A DNA stretch of 64,000 nt from Streptosporangium canum. GTDB taxonomy: Bacteria; Actinomycetota; Actinomycetes; Streptosporangiales; Streptosporangiaceae. The stretch lies in contig NZ_FOQY01000003.1 in NCBI RefSeq assembly GCF_900113865.1, positions 310,001-374,000 on the forward strand, in the 5' to 3' direction. Under the pieces are notes generated by a model, which made no database searches, was not told where the DNA came from, and saw only the letters and a program-made list of their open reading frames with translations. The translations under genes were made by a program, and so were the position numbers. Below, in pieces: positions 39,473-47,300 of the stretch; within the stretch, counting starts at the first letter, position 1; the number at the start of each line of letters is the position of its first letter.

Positions 39473-39934
39473 CTAACCGCTTTCGAGGGCGATGACCTCT
39501 TCCAAAGCGCGCCGCAGCAGGGCGACCTGGTCCCCGCCGAGATGCCGCGACCACCGCTGCTCGATGTCCGTGAGGATCCGGGCCGCTGCGACCTGGGCCA
39601 TCCTGCCCTGGTCGGTGAGCCGGATGATCTTCGCGCGGCGGTCGCCCGCGTCGGCCGCCCGCTCGACGTAACCGTGATCCTCCAGTTCGCCGACCAGTTC
39701 GCCGATCGCCTGCTTGGTGAGCCCGGAGCGTTCGGCGAGCATGGTCAGCCGCGAGCCTTCGGCGTCGATGAACCGGAAGACGGAGCCGTGCACGTACCGG
39801 ATCCCCTCGAACCCTTCGTCGGCCAGCCGCTGGTGAAGGCGCTCGATCGCGATGTCCTTGGCCTGCGTGAGCAGGGTGGGGAGCGGCACGTTGGGCTCGT
39901 CTTTCCGCTCACGCGTTCCGGATCGGGTCGTCAT
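39473..39934 (-). CDS. MarR-family transcriptional regulator
   Basis: The protein has 153 residues with the winged helix at about 55-120: SRLTMLAERSGLTKQAIGELVGELEDHGYVERAADAGDRRAKIIRLT. It is divergent from an HSL-type esterase gene across a 110-base spacer with the dyad CCTGA-CTA-TCAGG, so it likely represses that gene. The inducer is not known; a phenolic or ester compound is typical of the family. Confidence 0.93.
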   Translation of the reverse strand: MTTRSGTRERKDEPNVPLPTLLTQAKDIAIERLHQRLADEGFEGIRYVHGSVFRFIDAEGSRLTMLAERSGLTKQAIGELVGELEDHGYVERAADAGDRRAKIIRLTDQGRMAQVAAARILTDIEQRWSRHLGGDQVALLRRALEEVIALESG

Positions 39935-40004
39935 CCCCGTGCGGCCTTCCTTCCGTGCGGTTTCGTCAGGAAGCTTGACGATATCAGCAGATACGGTAAA
40001 GTCA

Positions 40005-40017
40005 CCTGACTATCAGG
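40005..40017. promoter_or_regulatory. Candidate MarR operator
   Basis: A perfect dyad CCTGA-CTA-TCAGG lies 28 bases before the esterase start, in the divergent marR-esterase spacer. GGAGG (40035-40039) is the ribosome site. Confidence 0.5.
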
Positions 40018-40044
40018 CGGCTTGACTAATTTCTGGAGGACGGA

Positions 40045-40890
40045 ATGCGAAACCTCACCGAAGGGCGCGAGCAGTTCGCGGCCCTGCTCACCAGGCCCTT
40101 GCCCACGGATGTCTCCTCGTCGGCGACGACACTCGGCGGGCGGCCGGCGCTGGAGCTGCGGATCGAGGCGCCCGGCACGGCAGGCGAGGACGTGCTGCTG
40201 TATCTCCACGGCGGCGGCTTCGTGGTCGGGTCGGCGCGTGTCACCGCCCACCTCACGGTCGCGCTGCTGCGGCACCTCGACGGCCGGGCGGTCTCGCTCG
40301 ACTACCGGCTGGCGCCGGAGCATCCGTTCCCGGCCGCGCCCGATGACTGCCTGGCGGCCTACCGCGAACTGCTGGACTCCGGCGCCGACCCCCGGCGGCT
40401 GGTGATCGCGGGTGACTCGGCCGGGGCAGCCCTGGCCGTCGTCACCATGATGCGCGCCCGGGACGCGGGCCTGCCGATGCCGGCGGCGGCGGTCCTGTTC
40501 TCGCCGGCGGTCGATCTCACCCTCAGCGGCGCGAGCATGCGGTCCAAGGACGGGGTCGACCCGATCTTCACTCCGGCTGATCTCGAGTGGTACTTCGATC
40601 AGTACATCGCCGGCGGTGACAGGTCGACGCCCGAGGCGAGCCCGGTCTTCGCCGACCTCACCGGGCTGCCGCCCCTGCTGATCCAGGTCGGCTCGAGCGA
40701 GCTCCTGCTGGACGACGCCGTACGGCTGGCCGGGCGCGCCGGGATCGACGAGGTCACGGTGACGTTGGAGGTGGCTCCGCGCCAACCGCACGTGTTCCAC
40801 CATGGCGAATCGGCCGAGGCGGCAGCGGCACTGGAGCGGGCCGGCCGGTTCCTGGCCCTCCGGCTTCGCGGCAGGAAGGAGGGATCGTGA
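40045..40890 (+). CDS. Alpha/beta hydrolase of the hormone-sensitive lipase (esterase) family
   Basis: The protein has 281 residues, cytoplasmic. The oxyanion motif HGGGFVVGSARV, nucleophile GDSAGAALA and a C-terminal His in PHVFHH, with an Asp-bearing stretch before it, give the HSL catalytic set. Members hydrolyse short acyl esters. It is divergent from marR and overlaps a decayed oxidase ORF by four bases (GTGA), suggesting a former operon that metabolised one compound. Confidence 0.95.
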   Translation: MRNLTEGREQFAALLTRPLPTDVSSSATTLGGRPALELRIEAPGTAGEDVLLYLHGGGFVVGSARVTAHLTVALLRHLDGRAVSLDYRLAPEHPFPAAPDDCLAAYRELLDSGADPRRLVIAGDSAGAALAVVTMMRARDAGLPMPAAAVLFSPAVDLTLSGASMRSKDGVDPIFTPADLEWYFDQYIAGGDRSTPEASPVFADLTGLPPLLIQVGSSELLLDDAVRLAGRAGIDEVTVTLEVAPRQPHVFHHGESAEAAAALERAGRFLALRLRGRKEGS

Positions 40891-41228
40891 ATCGACCGGC
40901 CGAGCAGGCGATGGGGCTGGTGCTCGCGCCCCGGGACGAGAAGTACGACGAGGAACGCGCCGGTTGCCAGACCGCCCGCCGGCACCGTCCCGACCTGGTG
41001 GTGGGCGCCGCCGGACCCGCCGATGTGCAGGCGGCGGTGACGTACGCGGGCCGCCGCGGGCTCCCGCCGAGCCCGGCGACGGCCGGTTCGGTCACTACGA
41101 CCGCATTGAAGACGTCACGCCGGCGGCTGAGATCGGGGGCGGAGGCCGACGGCGCGGCCCGCCCGGCGGGCCGGGGTCGCCGGATCCTGGTCGCGGCACG
41201 CGACAGCGGCTATCGTCGGATTCCCTGA
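40887..41228 (+). pseudogene. Remnant of an FAD-linked (berberine-bridge-type) oxidase
   Basis: The first about 65 residues (LAPRDEKYDEERAGCQTARRHRPDLVVGAAGPADVQAAVTYAGRRGLPP) match the N-terminus of FAD-binding oxidases of the BBE/GlcD group, which are normally about 450 residues. The expected Ala-x-Gly-His-Gly FAD motif after it is lost and the frame runs into Arg-rich nonsense sequence to a stop at 41228. It overlaps the esterase stop, so the intact gene was probably its operon partner. It may still be translated as a 113-residue fragment. Confidence 0.7.
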
Positions 41229-41261
41229 ACTCCTCGCCGATCACCGCCCCGGAGGGATGTC

Positions 41262-41354
41262 ATGTACAAGGAATTCGCCATCGAGGCGATCGTGTGGCTC
41301 ATCCCCGTCGTGATCCTCGTCGGCCTGGCCTACATGATCACCCGTCCCGCCTGA
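41262..41354 (+). CDS. 30-residue single-span membrane peptide
   Basis: The ORF starts MYKEFAIEAIVWLIPVVILV and ends GLAYMITRPA, with a strong ribosome site (GGAGGG, 41251-41256) and an intrinsic terminator ten bases after the stop. The central 16-18 residues are a clear membrane helix. Good translation signals plus a dedicated terminator argue that it is real. Function is unknown; it could be a regulatory microprotein or a toxin-like peptide. Confidence 0.65.
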   Translation: MYKEFAIEAIVWLIPVVILVGLAYMITRPA

Positions 41355-41364
41355 CCTCTCCCTC

Positions 41365-41399
41365 AAGCCGAGGACGTGGAGTTCCGCGTCCTCGGCTTT
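41365..41399 (+). terminator. Intrinsic terminator after the membrane-peptide gene
   Basis: AAGCCGAGGACG (41365-41376) pairs with CGTCCTCGGCTT (41387-41398) around a 10-base loop, followed by T. Confidence 0.8.
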
Positions 41400-41439
41400 C
41401 TCATGCCCCCGGCAAGTTCCCCGACATTCCTTGAATTTC

Positions 41440-41479
41440 GGGAACTATTCCCTTTACTCAATCTTTATGTGTATATAGT
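41440..41479 (+). promoter_or_regulatory. Promoter region of the flotillin operon with a dyad
   Basis: The AT-rich spacer holds the perfect dyad GGGAA-CTA-TTCCC (41440-41452) and the -10-like TATAGT (41474-41479), with no good -35 at 17 bases, which would suit an activator or alternative sigma factor. Confidence 0.4.
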
Positions 41480-41538
41480 CAGGCACATGCGCTCGGGGGA
41501 GCGCCGTTGAACACGCCACAGGGGGATCTCGCTCGCCG

Positions 41539-42147
41539 ATGGGCCATTTCGTCGATGCCGCATTAGCCTTTCCCACCGTTCTCTTCACATTCCTGCTCGT
41601 GGTGATCGTCGGTTACTGGCTGCTCGCCGTGTTCGGCGGCATCGGGTTCGACGGCGACGCCGGCGGGACGGAGACGGCGGGGGTCACCGGCTTCCTCGGC
41701 GGCCTGGGGCTGGGCGGAGTGCCGGCCGCCGTGACCGTGTCGCTGCTGGTCGTCATCGCCTGGTTCGTCAGCCTGGTCGGCGGCGTGCTGTTCAGCGGCG
41801 TCCCCGCGCTGACCGGTGTGCTGGCCGCCGCGCTCGCCTGCGCCTGGGCCGGCACCCGCCTGATCGTGCTGCCGCTGCGCCGCGCCGCGCGCGGGGATCG
41901 CGCGCCCTCCCGCGCCGATTTCGTGGGCCGGACGTGCGTCGTCCGCACCGGCCGGGTGGGCGGGGACTTCGGCCAGGCCGAGGTCACCGCCGCGGACGGC
42001 TCCTCCGCCCTCGTCCAAGTCCGTCAGACCGGCGACGACGTTTTCGACGCCGGCAGCACCGCCCTGATATTCGCCTACGACTCCGCGGGCGAGTTCTTCT
42101 GGGTGATGCCCTACGACGCCGAACTCGACCCCGACCGTCCTCTTTAG
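41539..42147 (+). CDS. YqiJ/NfeD-like membrane protein with OB-fold tail
   Basis: The protein has 202 residues: a first helix (FPTVLFTFLLVVIVGYWLLAVFG), then two to three membrane segments up to about 120, and a soluble C-terminal beta domain (DFVGRTCVVRTGRVGGDFGQAEVTA, ALVQVRQ) of the OB/NfeD type. In Escherichia coli YqiJ accompanies the flotillin YqiK and is its membrane partner, just as here, 12 bases before the flotillin gene. It likely forms a complex with the flotillin in a membrane microdomain. Confidence 0.85.
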   Translation: MGHFVDAALAFPTVLFTFLLVVIVGYWLLAVFGGIGFDGDAGGTETAGVTGFLGGLGLGGVPAAVTVSLLVVIAWFVSLVGGVLFSGVPALTGVLAAALACAWAGTRLIVLPLRRAARGDRAPSRADFVGRTCVVRTGRVGGDFGQAEVTAADGSSALVQVRQTGDDVFDAGSTALIFAYDSAGEFFWVMPYDAELDPDRPL

Positions 42148-42159
42148 CCGAAGGACCAC

Positions 42160-44334
42160 ATGGACGTCATCTCCACCGGATTCGGCATCCTCCTCGCCGT
42201 CATCCTTCTCGTCGTCATCGGTTTGCTGTTCACGGCCAGCCGCCTTTTCAACAAGGTCGAACAGGGCAAGGCGCTGATCGTCTCCAAGGTGAACAAGGTG
42301 GACGTCACCTTCACCGGGGCGATCGTGCTGCCCGTCTTCCACCGGTCCGAGGTCATGGACATCTCGGTGAAGACCATCGAGATCGAGCGGACCGGCCGCG
42401 AGGGCCTGATCTGCCGGGACAACATCAGGGCCGACATCCGGATCACCTTCTTCGTCCGGGTCAACAAGACCGCCGAGGACGTCGTCAAGGTCGCCCAGGC
42501 CATCGGCACCGCCCGGGCCAGCGACCAGGAGACGCTGCAGGAGCTGTTCAGCGCCAAGTTCTCCGAGGCGCTCAAGACCGTCGGCAAGCAGCTCGACTTC
42601 GTGGACCTCTACACCCAGCGCGACCAGTTCCGCGACCAGATCATCCAGGTCATCGGCACCGACCTGAACGGCTACAGCCTTGAGGACGCCGCCATCGACT
42701 ACCTGGAGCAGACCTCGCTGACCTCCCTCGACAAGGACAACATCCTCGACGCGCAGGGCATCAGGAAGATCACCGAGCTGACCGCGATCGAGCACGTGCG
42801 GACCAACGAGTTCCAGCGGCGCGAGGAGAAGGAGATCACCCGCCAGAACGTGGACGCTCGGGAGGCCATCCTCGAACTGGAGCGCCGCCAGGCCGACGCG
42901 GAGATCAAGCAGAAGCGCGAGGTCGAGACCATGCGGGCCCGTGAGGAGGCGGAGATCCTCAAGGTCCGGGCCGAGGAGCGGCTCAAGGCCCAGGCCGCCG
43001 GCCTGCGCACCGACGAGCAACTCGGCATCCAGCAGGAGAACCAGGCCCGTGAGATCGCCGTGGCGGCGAAGAACCGCGAGCGGGTCATCGCCATCGAGTC
43101 CGAGCGGATCGAGAAGGACCGCATGCTGGAGGTCATCTCCCGCGAGCGTGAGACCGAGCTGTCCCGCATCTCCAAGGACAAGGAGGTCGAGGGCGAGAAG
43201 CGGTCCATCGCCGAGGTGATCCGGGAGCGGATCGCGGTGGAGAAGACGGTCGCCGAGCAGGAGGAGAACATCAAACGGCTGCGGGTGGTCGAGGAGGCCG
43301 AGCGGACCCGCCAGGCCGTGATCATCCAGGCCGAGGCCGAGGCACAGGAGAGCCTGGTCAAGGACATCAAGGCGGCCGAGGCGGCCGAGGCGGCGTCCAG
43401 GCACCGGGCACGCGAGGCGCTGGTGCTGGCCGAGTCGCGGCAGCAGGCCGCCGAGCTCGACGCCCGCGCCAAGATCCGGCTGGCCGAGGGCGTCCAGGCC
43501 GAGGCGGCCGCGGCCGGCCTCGCCGAGGTGCAGGTCCGCGAGCGGGACGCCGCGGCGATCGAGAAGGTGGGCCGCGCCGAGGCCGCGGTCGAGCGGGAGA
43601 AGGCGCTGGCGGTCGCCGAGGGCGACCAGGCCAAGGCGCTCGCCTCGGCCATGGGGGTGCGGGAGCGGCTCAAGGCGGAGGCCGAGGGCGAGCAGGCCAT
43701 GGCGCTCGCGACCGCCTCGGCCGTCGGCGAGAAGCTCAAGGCCGAGGCCGAGGGCCTGACCCAGAAGGCGGCTGCGATGGCCGCGCTGGACGACGCGACC
43801 CGCGCCCACGAGGAGTACCGCCTGCGGCTGGAGGCGGACAAGGAGATCCGCCTCGCCGGGGTGAACGTCCAGCTCAAGGTCGCCGAGGCGCAGGCCGCCG
43901 TACTGTCGGCGGGCCTGTCCAAGGCCAACATCGACATCGTCGGCGGCGACAGCGTGTTCCTCGACCGGCTGATGGGCTCGATCAGCGTGGGCAAGAGCGT
44001 GGACGGCTTCGTGCGGCACTCCGACGTCGCCCAGACGCTGGCCGGGCCGTACCTGGACGGCTCGCAGAGCCTGCCCGCCGACCTGACCAGGATGCTCGGC
44101 TCGCTCGACAGCGCCGACGTGCGGAACCTGTCGCTGTCGGCGCTGCTGGTGAAGCTGGCCGCCTCGGGCGGAGCCGACGCCGACAGGCTGCGTGAGCTGC
44201 TGGGCGGCGCGCAGAGGCCCGGCGCCGACGCCCGGACCGTCACCGACGTCCCGGTCGCCGGAGGCGTCCCGATCGTCACCGACGTGCCGGTCGCCGAGAC
44301 GCCGGTCGCCGCCCTCAACTCCGGCGAGCAGTGA
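42160..44334 (+). CDS. Flotillin-like SPFH-domain protein (YqiK type)
   Basis: The protein has 724 residues: an N-terminal membrane anchor (GFGILLAVILLVVIGLLF), the SPFH/band-7 domain (about 30-190, with VDVTFTGAIVLPVFHRSEVMD), then a coiled coil of about 350 residues rich in Ala, Glu, Lys and Arg with repeating EAE and AEG motifs, typical of flotillins. The last 30 residues contain the repeat VTDVPVA twice (period 42 bases). It scaffolds membrane domains. Its stop overlaps the GTG start of the giant ATPase gene, so the two are translationally coupled. Confidence 0.95.
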   Translation: MDVISTGFGILLAVILLVVIGLLFTASRLFNKVEQGKALIVSKVNKVDVTFTGAIVLPVFHRSEVMDISVKTIEIERTGREGLICRDNIRADIRITFFVRVNKTAEDVVKVAQAIGTARASDQETLQELFSAKFSEALKTVGKQLDFVDLYTQRDQFRDQIIQVIGTDLNGYSLEDAAIDYLEQTSLTSLDKDNILDAQGIRKITELTAIEHVRTNEFQRREEKEITRQNVDAREAILELERRQADAEIKQKREVETMRAREEAEILKVRAEERLKAQAAGLRTDEQLGIQQENQAREIAVAAKNRERVIAIESERIEKDRMLEVISRERETELSRISKDKEVEGEKRSIAEVIRERIAVEKTVAEQEENIKRLRVVEEAERTRQAVIIQAEAEAQESLVKDIKAAEAAEAASRHRAREALVLAESRQQAAELDARAKIRLAEGVQAEAAAAGLAEVQVRERDAAAIEKVGRAEAAVEREKALAVAEGDQAKALASAMGVRERLKAEAEGEQAMALATASAVGEKLKAEAEGLTQKAAAMAALDDATRAHEEYRLRLEADKEIRLAGVNVQLKVAEAQAAVLSAGLSKANIDIVGGDSVFLDRLMGSISVGKSVDGFVRHSDVAQTLAGPYLDGSQSLPADLTRMLGSLDSADVRNLSLSALLVKLAASGGADADRLRELLGGAQRPGADARTVTDVPVAGGVPIVTDVPVAETPVAALNSGEQ

Positions 44335-47300
44335 CGCCGCCCATGACAGAGGTCGTCACCGAGACGCCGGACGGCCACGCCGGGCTGGACGCGGGCACCT
44401 ACGAGGTGCTCCGCGCCCGGCTCGCCGAGCAGGCGGCCGAACTCGCCCGGCAGGCCGGCGCCCTCAACACCCGGCGCCTTGAGGTCTTCGGCGGAGCCGA
44501 ACTCCGCCTGATCGGCACCGAGCGGATCCGCACCGAGAACAACTGCGTCCCCCGCGACATCGTGGCGCTCGGCGGGGTGGCGGGCCCGCCCGGAGGAGCG
44601 GACGGCGGGCCGGGGAGGCGGCAGGGGCTCATCCTGTTCGGCTACAACGTGTTCATGGGGCTGAAGCCCGAGACGACCGTCGAGGACGTCTTCTCCATGC
44701 ACACCTTCGTGCGGGGGGCCACGGGCGCCCAGGGCGGCCCGGACGGCGACGCGTTCCGGTTCGACCCCGCGCCGCTGTTGCGCCACCCGCAGTTCGAGCG
44801 GGACTTCGCCGAGCTCTACCGCTACTACCGGGAGACCCGGCTGCTCCGGCTGCGCCGGACCGAGGGCAAGATGCTGGCCGTCTTCCAGACGGGGCCGCAG
44901 GACACCCGCGTGCTGCGCTGGCAGGTCGGCGCGGACGGCGCGCTCACCTACATCGACGACCGGGGCGAGCGCGACCACACGTTCCCGCCGTCGCACGACT
45001 TCGAGTGGACCCCCGCCACCCGCGACGACCACGTGCTCGGCCGCCACCCGCACATCTCGATCCAGGGCGAGGTGTTCGTCGAGACCGTCGGCGGCGACCT
45101 CACCATCAAGATCGAGAACAACACCGAGAGCGGCGAGGGCGTCTACCGCGAGCCGGTCGCCGAGCCGTTGCAGAGCCTCGCCGACGCCGACGTGCAGCAC
45201 GCCAGGGTCGGCCCGCTGATCCTGCTGCGCGTGCGGCCCTACAACGAGACCGAGTGGCGGCACCTGGTCTTCAACACCAGGACCAAGGGCGTGGTCCGCC
45301 TCGACGGCATCGGCCAGGCGTGCCGCCGCCTGCCCGAGGACCAGGGCATCATCTTCCCCGGCGGCTACCACCTGTCCACCGGAGCCGGCAAGACCTTCGA
45401 CACCGACGTCTCCGGCCTGGAGTTCGAGCGGGTCATCCGCTCGGCCAACGGCGAGGACGTGCTCTACGTCTTCCACGCCCGCACCGGGGGCCGGTCGCTG
45501 CTGCTGCCGTACAACGTGATCCGCAAGCAGGTGTCCACGCCCCTGTCCTGCCACGGCTACTCGCTGTTCGACGACGGCACGCTGATCGTCTTCAGGGCGA
45601 CCTCCGACGAGCCCTCCCGGGTCCACCCGATGCAGGTCTGGCAGACGCCGTACATGTCGGACCTCTACGCCGCCGCCCAGCCGGTGGGCACCGGGCCGCT
45701 GGAGCGGATCGGCAACGCGGAGCTGGTGCGCGGGATCTCCGACTGCCTGTCGGTGGCGCGGATGGTCGAGGAGATGGCGCCGTCGGCCCCGGTCTTCGAG
45801 GCGCTGATCGCGGCCTGCGCCCGGGCCTTCGACCACTACCACTGGCTGGGCGAGCACGGGCTGCGGGGACCGCTCGCCGACGTGCGGGCGACCGCCGGGC
45901 AGGTGCTGGAGGAGTTCGAGAACGTCCAGTCGCTCACCGAGCAGGCCGCGACCGCGCTGGAGGCCGCCGCCGGCGAGATCGCCTCCCTGGTACGGCGGGC
46001 GCGCGCGCAGGCGCCCCGCTCCGCCCAGGGGTGGATCACCCACCTCGCCGAGCTGCGGCGGGCCCAGGGGCGTCTGGTGACCCTGCGCGAGCTGCGCCAC
46101 GTGGACACCGGCCGGATCGACGGGCTGGCCGCCGAGCTTGAGGCCGAGCTCGGCGCCACCGCACAGCGCGCGGCCGGATTCCTGCGGGGCGAGGACGCCT
46201 TCGCCGGATACCACGCGGAGGTCGAGCGGCTGGTGTCCGACGCCGGGGCCATCGCCACCGTGGCCGAGGCCGGGCCGGTCGGCGACCGGCTGACCGGCCA
46301 GGCCCAGGGCCTGGAGGTCGTGATCGAGGTGGTCGGCACGCTCGACATCGCCGACGCGACCGTGCGGACCGCGATCCTGGAGCGGATCGGCGAGGTGCTC
46401 GGCGGGGTCAACCGCGCCCGCGCCACGCTGGAGGCCCGGCGCGGCGAGCTGCTGGCGAGCGAGGGGCGGGCGGCGTTCGCGGCCGAGTTCGCGCTGCTGG
46501 GGCAGGCGATCACCGGGGCGCTGGCGATGTCCGGCACCCCCGAGCGCTGCGACGAGCAGCTCGGCCGGCTGATGCTCCAGATGGAGGGCCTGGAGTCGCG
46601 CTTCGCCGAGTTCGACGACTTCCTGGCCCGGCTGGCCGCCAAACGGGAGGACGTCTACGAGGCGTTCTCCTCGCGGCGGCAGGCCCTGCTGGACGAGCGC
46701 GCCCGCAGGGCCGACCGGCTGGCCGGCTCCGCGGACCGGATCCTGGCCGGCGTGCGCCGCCGGGTGGCCGGGCTCGGCTCGCTCGACGAGGTCAACACCT
46801 ACTTCGGCTCCGACCCGATGGTCGTCAAGCTGCGCGGCGTGGCCGGGGAACTGCGCGAGCTGGGCGACCAGGTCCGGGCCGAGGAGCTCGAAGGCCGGAT
46901 CAAGTCCGCCCGCCAGGAGGCGGGCCGCGCCCTGCTGGACCGGCTCGACCTGTACGCCGACGGCGGCGAGACGATCCGCCTGGGCCGGCACCGGTTCGCG
47001 GTCAACACCCAGGCCCCCGACCTCACGCTGGTGCCGCACGGCGGGCGGATGGCGTTCGCCGTCACCGGGACCGACTACCGCTCGCCGGTCCGTGACGAGA
47101 CGTTCGCCGAGACCCGGCCGTTCTGGGACCAGCTGCTGGTCTCGGAGACGGCCGAGGTCTACCGGGGCGAGCACCTGGCCGCCTCGATCCTGGCCGGCGC
47201 GGAGGCCGGCACGCTGCGCGCGGGCGATTCGGCCGTCTCCCTCGACGCGCTGCACGAGGCGGCGGTGGCCGAGGGCGGGCTGCTGCGGATCGTCCGCCAG

